From contig NZ_BDCK01000029.1 of assembly GCF_001613465.1 (NCBI RefSeq), forward strand, positions 51,526-115,525: 64,000 nucleotides of DNA. The letters run 5' to 3'. A program made the position numbers and the translations under genes. Below, in pieces: positions 15,954-24,247 of the stretch (the stretch's first letter is position 1; every line of letters begins with the position of its first letter). The notes below the pieces were generated by a model. It was not told the DNA's origin. It saw nothing but the letters and a program-made list of their open reading frames with translations, and searched no databases. This stretch comes from Nocardia niwae NBRC 108934 = DSM 45340. GTDB lineage: Bacteria > Actinomycetota > Actinomycetes > Mycobacteriales > Mycobacteriaceae.

Positions 15954-16955
15954 TCAGTACCTGCGGCTCGGCATTCGCACGCGCCGGATCGGCACCACCG
16001 TCCACCAGGTGACGCAGCGCCACCACCATTCCAGCGGGCCGTACTCGAACAGCCGCAACCACAAGGCGCTGAGCATCGCCTGTACCAGGATGATCGCGAC
16101 AGCCAACCCCAGAACCGGCGCATAGTCGCCGGAGCCGGGCAGGCCCAGACGCGGTGCGGCCAACAGGATCACGGCGGTGGCGCCGACATAGTTGGTCAAA
16201 GCCATACGGCCCAGCGGCCGTAATACTTCCGCCAGCACCTGCCCCGGCTCGATGCGCAGCAACAGCAGCAACCCGGTGACGTAGGCCAGCGCGCCCAGCA
16301 GGCCCGCAACGGCCATGGCGGGAGTGGACCACAGCTCCAGATACGGCGTGCGGTACTCCCACCTGCCCGCCACGATCGCGGCGGGCAGGGCGAGGGCGAA
16401 GACCGCACCGATCTGCCGCCCTCGCTCCTCGAGTGTGTCCACGATTCCGGCACGTGCGGTGACCAAGCCGAGCAGGAACAGACCCGGCGCCAAAGCCAGA
16501 CCGCCACCGAGGGCCAGCGCCACGCCGAAGGTGCCTGCCAACCCCGCGAGCAGCACGGCCCAGTCGGGCAGCGCCGAGGCCGGCACCAGGATCACGGCTC
16601 CGGCCAGCGCGTACGGCAGCAACGCCTCACCCGGCTGGAACTGCTGGTGCACCAAGCCGATCAACCCGAGCGCCAGCAAGCGGCGGACCAGCACCAGCCG
16701 CGGGCGCTCGCCCCGCTGCGCGGCGCGGTCGAGCAGCAACGCGAAGCCGATCCCGAACAGAAAGGAGAAGATCGGGAAGAACCGCCCCTCGAAGAGCACC
16801 GACAGCACATGCCGGAGCGGAATCACCGAACCCGATCCGTCCGTGGCAGGCATGTCGGTGATCCGCCAGATGTCCACCACCAGAATCCCGCACAGCGCGA
16901 AACCACGGACCGCGTCCAGTTCCTGGATGCGGGGTGGACGCGCGTCGTAGTGCAT
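15954..16955 (-). CDS. DUF418 family membrane protein
   Basis: 333 residues from MHYDARPPRIQELDAVRG. The RIQELDAVRGFALCGILVVD beginning and the LFEYGPLEWWWRCVTWW ending are the two signatures of this family, with about eight membrane helices between them. Members resemble acyltransferase_3 proteins and are thought to act on surface molecules, but none is well characterised. No ribosome site is obvious; an in-frame GTG lies four codons further upstream. It is divergent from the OhrR-like regulator and shares its palindrome-containing promoter region. Confidence 0.88.
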   Translation of the reverse strand: MHYDARPPRIQELDAVRGFALCGILVVDIWRITDMPATDGSGSVIPLRHVLSVLFEGRFFPIFSFLFGIGFALLLDRAAQRGERPRLVLVRRLLALGLIGLVHQQFQPGEALLPYALAGAVILVPASALPDWAVLLAGLAGTFGVALALGGGLALAPGLFLLGLVTARAGIVDTLEERGRQIGAVFALALPAAIVAGRWEYRTPYLELWSTPAMAVAGLLGALAYVTGLLLLLRIEPGQVLAEVLRPLGRMALTNYVGATAVILLAAPRLGLPGSGDYAPVLGLAVAIILVQAMLSALWLRLFEYGPLEWWWRCVTWWTVVPIRRVRMPSRRY

Positions 16956-17021
16956 GCGTTTCACGGTAACCAGCAGCGGCTCCCGGGACGGGGACCCGCG
17001 GCGAGATGTCACACACATTAC

Positions 17022-17048
17022 TTAACGCACTAACTATTCGTGCGCTAA
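17022..17048. promoter_or_regulatory. Inverted repeat, likely operator of the OhrR-like regulator
   Basis: TTAACGCAC (17022-17030) and GTGCGCTAA (17040-17048) form an inverted repeat matching at 8 of 9 positions. It lies between the divergent DUF418 and MarR/OhrR genes, 26 bases before the regulator ATG, where autoregulation would be expected. Confidence 0.6.
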
Positions 17049-17074
17049 CTTGGTGTCGAGGACAAGGAGGCCCG

Positions 17075-17566
17075 ATGGAGACCGAGACCGACGATCCGCT
17101 GCGCTTGGACCGGCAGGTGTGCTTCGCGCTGGCCGTGGCCAATCGTGCGGTGCTGGCCGTCTACCGTCCGCTGCTCGAGCCGCTCGGGCTCACCCACCCG
17201 CAGTATCTGGTGATGCTCGCGCTGTGGGGCGAGGCGCCGATGTCGGTCAAGGCGATCGCCGAGGCGATCCAGCTCGACTCCCCCACGCTGTCCCCGCTGC
17301 TCAAACGCCTGGAAGCCGCCGGGCTGATCAGCCGCGGGCGCGACAGCCGGGACGAGCGCAACCTCGTGGTGAAGCTGACCGAGGCCGGGGCCGCGCTGCG
17401 CGCGCAGGCCGAGCGGATTCCGCCCGCCGTCGTGCAACGTCTGGGCGTGACCCTCGCCGACCTCGAGCAGTTGCGTGACGTCCTCACCCGCGTGAACGAG
17501 GCGGCCCGCCGGTCGGCACTCGCCGAGTCCGACGCCCCGGCCTCCAGCCGAGGAGCCCGAGCATGA
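17075..17566 (+). CDS. MarR-family regulator, OhrR-like
   Basis: 163 residues; ATG 17075 has AAGGAGG 5 bases upstream. The N-terminal RLDRQVCFALAVANRAV carries the single Cys (residue 16) that in OhrR senses organic peroxides, and the core YRPLLEPLGLTHPQYLVMLALW and LDSPTLSPLLKRLEAAGLI follow OhrR closely. The partner peroxidase Ohr is not next to it; instead the downstream gene is a DUF5313 protein with an ATGA overlap and the divergent gene is DUF418. So a redox-sensing repressor is likely, but its targets are uncertain. Confidence 0.87.
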   Translation: METETDDPLRLDRQVCFALAVANRAVLAVYRPLLEPLGLTHPQYLVMLALWGEAPMSVKAIAEAIQLDSPTLSPLLKRLEAAGLISRGRDSRDERNLVVKLTEAGAALRAQAERIPPAVVQRLGVTLADLEQLRDVLTRVNEAARRSALAESDAPASSRGARA

Positions 17567-17943
17567 CCCGAGAGCGACGGCGGCCCGGCCCCCTCCAATG
17601 GATCGGATACGCCTTCGGACGTCGCCTGCCCGATTCCATGCGCGAGTGGGTGCGCGACGACCTGACCGGCAGGTTCGCCGCCACCCGGCACGTCCTGCGC
17701 GGCATGGTGCCGTTCACCCCGCTGTTCACGGCGTTCCTGCTGTTCCCCGGCGAGCTGTGGCTGCGCGGCGCGATGATCCTGCTGGCGCTGCTGCTGGCCC
17801 TGTTCTACACGGTCGCGTACATGCCGATGAACCGGGCGCACCGGCTCGCGAAGCACGGGTTGCCCGCGGATCTGGAGAATCCGCGCCGAGCCGAGCGCCG
17901 AGCGCGGGAACGCGCCAGATACGCCGCGCAGCACCCGCACTGA
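17563..17943 (+). CDS. DUF5313 family membrane protein
   Basis: 126 residues. The start RPGPLQWIGYAFGRRLPDSM is the family signature; two membrane helices (about 52-66 and 68-90) follow, then an Arg-rich cytoplasmic tail. The ATG overlaps the regulator stop (ATGA), so it is translated with it. The family is restricted to Mycobacteriales and relatives and has no known function. Confidence 0.87.
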   Translation: MTRERRRPGPLQWIGYAFGRRLPDSMREWVRDDLTGRFAATRHVLRGMVPFTPLFTAFLLFPGELWLRGAMILLALLLALFYTVAYMPMNRAHRLAKHGLPADLENPRRAERRARERARYAAQHPH

Positions 17944-18007
17944 GCGGCGCGGTGCACTCCGCCGACCGACTTCGATCGTTGCCTCCCGGGGCGAGGCGGT
18001 CGCGTTG

Positions 18008-19105
18008 TCAAGGGCTGGCGGCGAGGCCGACGAAGGCCGCGAAGACGGCCAGGTGGACACCGCCTTGCAGCAGTGTCGCCCGTCCAGGAACGATCGTCAG
18101 GCCACCCACGACGACGGTGAGGGCCAGCAGAACCATCTGGGTCGCCCCGAGACCGAGCACCAGAGGCCCGTCCAGCCAGATGCTCGCCACCGCGATCGCC
18201 GGAATGGTCAAGCCGATGCTCGCCATGGCCGAACCGAGCGCCAGATTGAGCCCGATCTGCACTTGGTCGCGCCGCGCGGCCCGTACGGCGGCGATCGTCT
18301 CGGGCAGCAGCACCAGCAGAGCGATCACCACACCGACCGCCGATTGCGGCAGACCCGCAGATTGGACCGCCGACTCGACGGCGGGCGAGACCACCTTCGC
18401 CAGCCCCACCACGCAGATCAGCGCGACCAGCAGCAGGGCGAGGGCGGCCAGCGCGGCGCGCCCGCTCGGCGCCTCGGCGTGCTCCTCGTCGGCGACGACG
18501 CCGCCCGCCTCGACCGGCAGGAAGTCGTCCGGGTGACGCACCGTCTGCACCATCACGAACAACCCGTACAGCGCGAGCGAGGCCACCGCGGCGAAAGCCA
18601 GCTGCGCGGGCGAGAACTCCGGCCCGGGCTTGCTCGTGGTGAAGGTCGGCAGCACGAGACTGAGCGTGGCCAGCGTCGTGACGGTGGCCAGCGCCGCGCC
18701 GGTACCTTCGGCGTTGAACACCGCCACGCGCCTGCGCAGGGCCCCTACCAGCAGACATAGACCGAAGATGCCGTTGCAGGTGATCATCGCGGCGGCGAAG
18801 ACCGTGTCCCGGGCCAGGGTCGCGGTCTTGTCGCCGCCCTGGGTCATCAGCGTGAGGATGAGCGCGACCTCGATCACCGTCACCGCGACGGCGAGCAGCA
18901 GCGAGCCGAACGGCTCGCCGACGCGCCGCGCGACCACCTCCGCGTGATGGACCGCGGCGAGCACCGCCCCGACCAATGCCAGCACCACGATCGTCACCGC
19001 GACACCGGGCAGGCTTCGGCCCCAGGTGGCCGCGAGGGCGAGCACGGCGAGCAGTGGTACGAGCACGGTCCAGCGGGCGATCAACACACGGAGCATGCCC
19101 ACCAT
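18008..19105 (-). CDS. chaA: ChaA-type calcium/proton antiporter
   Basis: 365 residues with about eleven membrane helices in two inverted halves. The two alpha repeats of the CaCA superfamily are visible: GEPFGSLLLAVAVTVIEVAL (near residue 63) and VVIALLVLLPETIAAVRAA (near 263), each with the ion-binding Glu; LALGSAMASIGLTIPAIA follows. An acidic stretch (VADEEHAEAPSG) in the middle loop may regulate activity. It should expel Ca2+ or Na+/K+ in exchange for protons. It stands alone. Confidence 0.9.
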   Translation of the reverse strand: MVGMLRVLIARWTVLVPLLAVLALAATWGRSLPGVAVTIVVLALVGAVLAAVHHAEVVARRVGEPFGSLLLAVAVTVIEVALILTLMTQGGDKTATLARDTVFAAAMITCNGIFGLCLLVGALRRRVAVFNAEGTGAALATVTTLATLSLVLPTFTTSKPGPEFSPAQLAFAAVASLALYGLFVMVQTVRHPDDFLPVEAGGVVADEEHAEAPSGRAALAALALLLVALICVVGLAKVVSPAVESAVQSAGLPQSAVGVVIALLVLLPETIAAVRAARRDQVQIGLNLALGSAMASIGLTIPAIAVASIWLDGPLVLGLGATQMVLLALTVVVGGLTIVPGRATLLQGGVHLAVFAAFVGLAASP

Positions 19106-19167
19106 GGTCCCAGCAAATTATTCGCATCCCGGTCAGGTGATCAAAGTCCCCCGCGCCGGGCGGGGAG

Positions 19168-19563
19168 TCAATCGTCCAGATCGATACGCAAAGTGAGCAG
19201 GTCGGTGCCGACGAGCCGGACAGCCGCACTGTTCGCGCGCGGCAGCGCGGACAAACGGGCGCGCGCGTCGTCCTCGGGCAGCAGATGCGCGGTGCCCGCA
19301 TGCCAGCGCCCATGCAGCCGCAGCCGGACCCGATTGTCCGCCTTGATGTTCCGGACATATTGCGAACGCTCACCGAACTCGGAGACCAGCCAGAATTCCT
19401 GGCCGATCCGCCGTCCGCCGATCGGGGTGATCCGGGGCTGTCCGCTGACCCGGCCGGTGGTCTCCAGGAGAGTCTGTCCGGGCAGCGTGCTGAGAATCGG
19501 ATTGCCTACCCGGCGCTGAAACGCCGTCACCACCCGATGCTGGATGTCGCGCAAGTTCGGCAT
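19168..19563 (-). CDS. Second deazaflavin-dependent nitroreductase family protein
   Basis: 131 residues from MPNLRDIQHRVV. LLETTGRVSGQPRITPIG (about residues 33-50) is the F420-binding segment of the split-barrel family and SQYVRNIKADNRVRLRLHGRW the central part. Compared with the gene at 2287-2697 it is clearly diverged, so this is not a recent duplicate. Reading can extend upstream in frame, but that extension is Arg-rich and unlike the family. The upstream gap of nearly 500 bases contains a Crp-like palindrome. Confidence 0.85.
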   Translation of the reverse strand: MPNLRDIQHRVVTAFQRRVGNPILSTLPGQTLLETTGRVSGQPRITPIGGRRIGQEFWLVSEFGERSQYVRNIKADNRVRLRLHGRWHAGTAHLLPEDDARARLSALPRANSAAVRLVGTDLLTLRIDLDD

Positions 19564-20057
19564 GCGGCGACGGTAACACCGGTCGCGGCCGTCGGCAGGC
19601 TTCGCCGCGGCCACGATTCGGACGCTGAGCAGGGCGCGGGCGCGCGGGCGGCGCACCCGAGACGTCGGCAGGCACCGGGGCGCAAACAGCCACCCGGCGC
19701 ACCGCGCAGCACCGACACTTCCGCTCGCCGCACCGGACCGCAGAGGGCACGCGGCGAGCAATCGGACGAGCAATCCTGCAGACCAGACCCTTTCTGTGAT
19801 GTGCACCACAAATCTTCAGTGCGCCAATATCTTTCCGTCGCTCGGGCTCCCAGCAGGATTCGCCCGAGCGCTGCCGATCGCCGTCGCCGGACTCCGACAG
19901 TGCTTGCGGAGTGCGAAAATGCGCCAGCACCTGCGTCTTCCACTCGATCACCGCACGCGGCGAGCGCGATTCCCCTGTGCGGCGGCTGCCTGCAGGCCGG
20001 GCGAGGCGATGCCGTTGCCGATGAACATCCGGCGAGGAATCGACCACGCCCCGATCG
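19564..20057. other. 494-base intergenic region between divergent genes
   Basis: No reading frame with the codon bias of the neighbours was found. The only distinct element is the Crp/GlxR-like palindrome at 19795-19810 near the middle. The region lies between the Ddn-like gene (minus) and the PhoU-like gene (plus), so it holds both promoters. Confidence 0.6.
19795..19810. promoter_or_regulatory. Crp/GlxR-type binding site
   Basis: TGTGATGTGCACCACA matches the actinobacterial Crp/GlxR consensus TGTGA-N6-TCACA at 9 of 10 fixed positions and is largely self-complementary. It is about 230 bases from the Ddn-like start and 250 from the PhoU-like start, so the controlled gene is unclear. Confidence 0.5.
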
Positions 20058-20738
20058 ATGGGTGAGAATTTGGCGGTGCGCACCCAGTTCACTGCCGAGC
20101 TCATCGCGTTGACGAATGATCTGACGCTGATGTGCACGCTCGCCCACGACGCCGTCGAACGTGTCACCGACGCGCTCGTCGGCGCCGACCTCACCGCGAC
20201 CTACGAAGTCTTCGCGCTCGACGAGCAGCTGCAGAAGATGTACGGCGCGTGCGAGGCGCGCACCGTGGTGCTGCTGGCATTGCAGGCGCCGGTGGCCCGC
20301 GACCTGCGGCACGTGGTGACCGCGATCCAGATCGCCGGGGAACTGTCGCGCATCGGCTGGCTGGCCAGCCGGGTCGCCGACAAGGTGTACCAGAGTCATC
20401 CCGGGCACGCGGCGGAGCGACCCCTCCTGGACATCCTGGCCGCGATGGGTGAACTGGCGGCCGAGCGCACGGCACTGGCGGGGCGGGCGGTCGCGGGTCA
20501 CCAACCGCTGCCCGAGGAGGAGACGCCCGCCGGGCGTCCGATGGAGACGCTGCACCGGCAGCTGCATTCCGCGCTGCGCGACTCAGCGACCCGGCCGTCC
20601 ACCGACGTGGCGATCGATATCGCCCTGCTGGGGCACCATCTCGAGCGCTGTGTCGACCACACGACTCGGATCGAGCGGCTCATCCGGTTCCTCGACACCG
20701 GGGTTCCCCCGACCGCCCAGCCCACCGACGACGAGTAG
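20058..20738 (+). CDS. PhoU-like phosphate signalling protein
   Basis: 226 residues, entirely helical with two similar three-helix bundles. FTAELIALTNDLTLMCTLAHDAVERVTDAL and RDLRHVVTAIQIAGELSRIGWLA are typical of the first PhoU half; the second half has IDIALLGHHLERCVDHTTRI. PhoU links the Pst phosphate importer to the PhoR kinase and normally sits beside pst genes; none is here, so this is probably an extra paralogue. Starts at ATG 20058 or GTG 20076 are both possible. Confidence 0.85.
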   Translation: MGENLAVRTQFTAELIALTNDLTLMCTLAHDAVERVTDALVGADLTATYEVFALDEQLQKMYGACEARTVVLLALQAPVARDLRHVVTAIQIAGELSRIGWLASRVADKVYQSHPGHAAERPLLDILAAMGELAAERTALAGRAVAGHQPLPEEETPAGRPMETLHRQLHSALRDSATRPSTDVAIDIALLGHHLERCVDHTTRIERLIRFLDTGVPPTAQPTDDE

Positions 20739-20747
20739 GTCGCGTCC

Positions 20748-20753
20748 TACAGT
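20748..20753 (+). promoter_or_regulatory. Leaderless -10 box of mmuM
   Basis: TACAGT lies 6 bases before the GTG at 20760, within the short gap after the PhoU-like gene, so mmuM probably has its own leaderless transcript. Confidence 0.55.
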
Positions 20754-20759
20754 GGAATC

Positions 20760-21701
20760 GTGCTGTTCGACCTCGCGGCGGGGGCGCTGATCTCGGACGG
20801 TGGATTGGCCACCGAGCTGGAGGCGCGCGGCCACGATCTGTCCGGCGCGCTGTGGTCGGCACGCCTGCTTCTGGACGAACCCGCCGCGATCCAGACCGTG
20901 CACGCCGCCTACTTCCGCGCGGGCGCCGACATCGCCACCACCGCGACCTATCAAGCTTCATTCGAGGGTTTCGCCGCGCGTGGCCTGACCAGGGCGCAGT
21001 CCGCACGACTGTGGCGCAGGAGCGTGGCGCTGGCCCGTGCCGCGCGCGACGGCTGCGCCGACGGGCAGCGCAGGTGGGTCGCCGCCTCGGTCGGCCCCTA
21101 CGGCGCCGCGCGTGCCGACGGGTCGGAATACCGTGGCCGCTACGGGCGCACCGTCGCCGAACTGCGAGCCTGGCATCGGCCGCGCATGGAGGTGCTCGCG
21201 GAGGCGGGCGCCGACCTGCTGGCCCTGGAGACCGTGCCCGACATCGATGAGGCAGAGGCGCTGGTGGACTTGGTGCACGACCTCGGGATCCCCGCGTGGC
21301 TCAGCTACACCATCGACGGCGCCCACACCCGCGCGGGGCAACCGCTCGCCGACGCGTTCGCGGTGGCCGCCGGCTCCGACTCGATCGTCGCGATCGGCGT
21401 GAACTGCTGCGCGCCCGCCGATGTCGCGGCCGCGGTCGAATCGGCCTCCCGCATCGGCAAACCCGTGATCGCCTACCCGAACAGCGGCGAGGGCTGGGAT
21501 GCGGAGCGCCGGCGCTGGACCGGCCCCGCGCAGTTCGCGCCACGGCAGGCGCAGGAGTGGTTCGCACGCGGTGCGCGGATCATCGGCGGATGCTGCCGGG
21601 TCGGCCCCGCGCAGATCGCCCGGCTCGCAGCGGAACTCCGAGCAACTCCGCCGCATGGCGACCCGGTCACCGGTGCATCCGGCCCCGGAGCGCCCGGCTG
21701 A
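20760..21701 (+). CDS. mmuM: Homocysteine S-methyltransferase
   Basis: 313 residues, single-domain and of normal length. SDGGLATELEARGHDL begins the barrel, GVNCCAPADV (near residue 217) supplies the first zinc Cys and IIGGCCRVGP (near 280) the other two. The enzyme moves a methyl group from S-methylmethionine or S-adenosylmethionine to homocysteine, giving methionine. No transporter mmuP is adjacent. The GTG start is supported by a leaderless -10 box 6 bases upstream. Confidence 0.93.
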   Translation: MLFDLAAGALISDGGLATELEARGHDLSGALWSARLLLDEPAAIQTVHAAYFRAGADIATTATYQASFEGFAARGLTRAQSARLWRRSVALARAARDGCADGQRRWVAASVGPYGAARADGSEYRGRYGRTVAELRAWHRPRMEVLAEAGADLLALETVPDIDEAEALVDLVHDLGIPAWLSYTIDGAHTRAGQPLADAFAVAAGSDSIVAIGVNCCAPADVAAAVESASRIGKPVIAYPNSGEGWDAERRRWTGPAQFAPRQAQEWFARGARIIGGCCRVGPAQIARLAAELRATPPHGDPVTGASGPGAPG

Positions 21702-21764
21702 ACGCCGGCTCGTCATCGAGACGGTGAACACCGTAGACGACGCCACGCGAGCACACCGGGCGGG

Positions 21765-22625
21765 TCAGGTCTCCTCCAGCATGGGGAAACGACCCGAACC
21801 GAGCAGCCCGGCGATCGCGTCCATCTTCGCTCGAGGCGCCGCGTAGTCCGGATGTGCGCGCAGCACCGAGGCCGCGTCGTGCAACCGGATCATCTGCCGT
21901 TCGGCCTCGGCCGCGGTGCGCCCGCCCGCGCTGACCGGGTGGCGGGCGTACCCCGGCCGACTCCGGTCGATCCGCCCCAGCGCGAGCGCCTTGTCCACCC
22001 GGCGCGAACAGCGGCAGAACGCCGAGGGATCGACCAGGCCGCAGGTCGCGTTCAGGAAGTTCCCGAGCCGCTTCCTGGCGCGTTCCAGGCGCTTTCGGTA
22101 GGCGGCGGGGGTGATGTCGAGGATCCACGCGGCCTCGGTGGAATTCAGCTCGAACACATCACCGAGCACGAAGGCGATCCGTTCGTCACGGGCCAGGCAT
22201 TGCAACATGCCCTGACTGCAGGTGAGCCGCACCTCGGAGGTCAGCAGCACGGCTTCGGGCCCGCGGAAGTCCGCCTCCGCCAGTCCGTCGGCCAGCCCTT
22301 CCCGGAAGGCGTCCAGGCTCAGCTGCGCCGCCTCCTGCGGGGTCTGGCGCCGCAGATTCAGCAGGTGATTGACGCCGATGCGGTAGGCCCAGGTGAGCAG
22401 CCTCGCCTCGGCCCGCCAGGTGTGCAGATGGTCGAGGACGCGCAGCATGATCTCCTGGGTCGCGTCCTCGGCCTCCGCGGGCCGCCAGACCATGCGCAGC
22501 GCGAGCCGATACAGCGGGTCCTGCAGTACGCGCACGACTTGGGCGACGGCATCCCGGTCGCCCGCGACCGCGCGGGCGACCATGGCCCGCTCCTGCGCCG
22601 AGACCCCATCCTGCTCCGTGCTCAT
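21765..22625 (-). CDS. ECF-type RNA polymerase sigma factor with Cys-containing extension
   Basis: 286 residues from MSTEQDGVSAQ. Region 2 has DPLYRLALRMVWRPAEAEDATQEI and TWAYRIGVNHLL; region 4 has FVLGDVFELNSTEAAWILDI and YRKRLERARKRL. About 90 residues follow region 4, beginning with a Cys cluster (ATCGLVDPSAFCRCSRRV) that could bind zinc or sense redox, then a helix ending in AGLLGSGRFPML. No anti-sigma gene is adjacent, so the extension may do that job. It lies 64 bases downstream of the dehalogenase gene on the same strand. Confidence 0.9.
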   Translation of the reverse strand: MSTEQDGVSAQERAMVARAVAGDRDAVAQVVRVLQDPLYRLALRMVWRPAEAEDATQEIMLRVLDHLHTWRAEARLLTWAYRIGVNHLLNLRRQTPQEAAQLSLDAFREGLADGLAEADFRGPEAVLLTSEVRLTCSQGMLQCLARDERIAFVLGDVFELNSTEAAWILDITPAAYRKRLERARKRLGNFLNATCGLVDPSAFCRCSRRVDKALALGRIDRSRPGYARHPVSAGGRTAAEAERQMIRLHDAASVLRAHPDYAAPRAKMDAIAGLLGSGRFPMLEET

Positions 22626-22689
22626 CCGGCCATCATTCGGCCTGCGCCACGGCCGGCGCAAGCACTGGCGAGTCACACCGTGGCCGGGA

Positions 22690-23562
22690 TCACGAGCGAG
22701 CGGGGGCCCCGGCCAGCGCGTGCCGGTCGAGCCACTGGGCCACCGCCCGTCCGATCTCCTCCGGCCGGTCCTCGGGCGCGTGGTGGCCCGCAGGCCCGAT
22801 CGGCGCGACCTCGGCGCTCGCGAAGGTGTTCGCGGCCCATTCGATCACCTCGGCCGACCCGAGCCCGACGCCGTTCTCCAGCGCCATCAGCAGCTTGGGC
22901 ACCTCGGGTGTCGCGGCCGCCCACTCGCCGTAGCCGCGCACCAGGGCGACCACGTCGGCGGGCTCGCCGTCCAGGGGGAACTCGCGCGGCCACGCCAGCA
23001 GCGGCTTGCGCGAGGCCGGTGTGGGATACGGCGCCCGGTACACGTCGTGATCCTCGGGCGCCAGGTCGGCGACGCCCTTCGGCAGGTTGAACTCGATGAA
23101 AGTGTTCTCCTCCAGGATCATCCGCTCCCCTTCCGCGGAGCGGAACTTCCGGAACAGCTCGGCGCCGAGCGGCGGCAACTCGTCCCAGCGCAGGGGCCGC
23201 AGGAACGTTTCGATCAGCGCGATCCCGCGCACGCGGCCGGGATGCCGGGCGGCCCAGTCCAGGCCAAGTGCGCCGCCCCAGTCGTGCCCGACCAGCACCA
23301 CCTGGTCCAGTCCGAGCGCGTCGAACCAGGCGTCCAGGTAGGTGGCGTGATCGGTGAGGCGGTAGCCGATGTCCGGCTTGCCCGACTCCCCCATCCCGAT
23401 CAGGTCCGGCGCGAGCGCTCTGGTCCGGTCGGCGACGTGCGGAATCACGTTCCGCCACAAATGCGATGAGGTCGGGTTGCCGTGCAGGAACACCACGGGG
23501 GTCTCCCCGGTGCCGGTGTCGCGGTAGTTGATGAAAGAATCGAGGACGTCGACGGTGGGCAT
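22690..23562 (-). CDS. Haloalkane dehalogenase
   Basis: 290 residues, alpha/beta hydrolase. The nucleophile Asp94 is in VGHDWGGALG, with Trp95 next to it as halide ligand; Asn29 of HGNPTSS is the other halide ligand; the acid Glu118 is in LIETFLRP and the base His260 in GHHAPEDRP. The Asp-Glu-His order and spacing match the DhaA/LinB subfamily (HLD-II). It hydrolyses carbon-halogen bonds in short alkanes to alcohols. The gene stands alone, with no catabolic cluster nearby. Confidence 0.93.
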   Translation of the reverse strand: MPTVDVLDSFINYRDTGTGETPVVFLHGNPTSSHLWRNVIPHVADRTRALAPDLIGMGESGKPDIGYRLTDHATYLDAWFDALGLDQVVLVGHDWGGALGLDWAARHPGRVRGIALIETFLRPLRWDELPPLGAELFRKFRSAEGERMILEENTFIEFNLPKGVADLAPEDHDVYRAPYPTPASRKPLLAWPREFPLDGEPADVVALVRGYGEWAAATPEVPKLLMALENGVGLGSAEVIEWAANTFASAEVAPIGPAGHHAPEDRPEEIGRAVAQWLDRHALAGAPARS

Positions 23563-24247
23563 GATGTGGTCCTTTCAGGTCCGGTTTTTCGCCTGCACCC
23601 GGTTGGACACACGAATCCGCCCGCCTGTGACCGCACCAAGAGTGAGCATCGTCACAACCCTGGGATCGAGCGGGGGCATGGTCGTCAGCGGTGGGAAATC
23701 CGTACTCATGCCGTAGATGTATGGTCGAAACTGAAGATCGGCTGAGAAATTTTCCGCACTCTCAGAACGAACTTGCCAATCCCCACGACATTTATCTACT
23801 GTCTTGATACGTAGAAGAAAGCGTGATCGAGACGGGGCGGAAGCGTGCTGACACCAACCGGATAGTGACTTCCCCGCGCTCCGGCGCCCGCCGGAGCCCG
23901 ATCACCCCCGAACATCACGAGTGAGTCCGGAGCAAGCGCGGCTCGACACCTCGGGACCTCCCCCTCATCAGCCCCGTGGTGTCGTCCCAGTGCGGTCTTC
24001 GGAGTGGACAACCAATCCGCACAACCGCGCGGCTCCCCGATGTCTCCTCGTGATCGACCGCCCCCGAATCGGCGCCGGCACGGCGATTCGGGGGCGGGCC
24101 CACTCTTCGGTCTGGTCGCGCCCGGCGCACGACCGGTTATCGGCCGGCTGTGCCGAATGTCATACGCGCCATTCGGTTGTGCGAACCCCGCCACTGGATA
24201 CCTTGACGCCGGTTACAGTTTCACGTGGGTTCGGCGTTAGGAAGTTG
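23563..24247. other. 685-base intergenic region with AT-rich patch and strong hairpin
   Basis: No convincing reading frame. Bases 23700-23830 are much richer in A and T than the surroundings, as expected for promoters, and a perfect 13-bp hairpin lies at 24059-24096. Together they would suit a small RNA gene of roughly 250-300 bases on the plus strand, but no known RNA family was recognised. Confidence 0.5.
24059..24096 (+). terminator. Perfect 13-bp hairpin in gene-free gap
   Basis: Arms 24059-24071 and 24084-24096 (CGCCCCCGAATCG and its complement) pair perfectly over a 12-base loop. It looks like an intrinsic terminator, but no protein gene ends upstream on either strand. It may end a small RNA or a leader transcript of the HNH gene. 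Confidence 0.55.

Noticed and set aside
15954..16125. Continuation of the broken MAB_1171c-type frame past 15950
   Set aside because: This stretch is antisense to the DUF418 C-terminus (GPLEWWWRCVTWW), so it is not original coding sequence of the remnant.
19285..20112. Plus-strand open frame across the Ddn-like gene and the following gap
   Set aside because: Mostly antisense to a recognised gene, then Arg/Ser-rich without bias.
23796..24194. Minus-strand open frame of 132 codons in the 685-base gap
   Set aside because: No ribosome site, poor codon bias, and it crosses the 13-bp hairpin.
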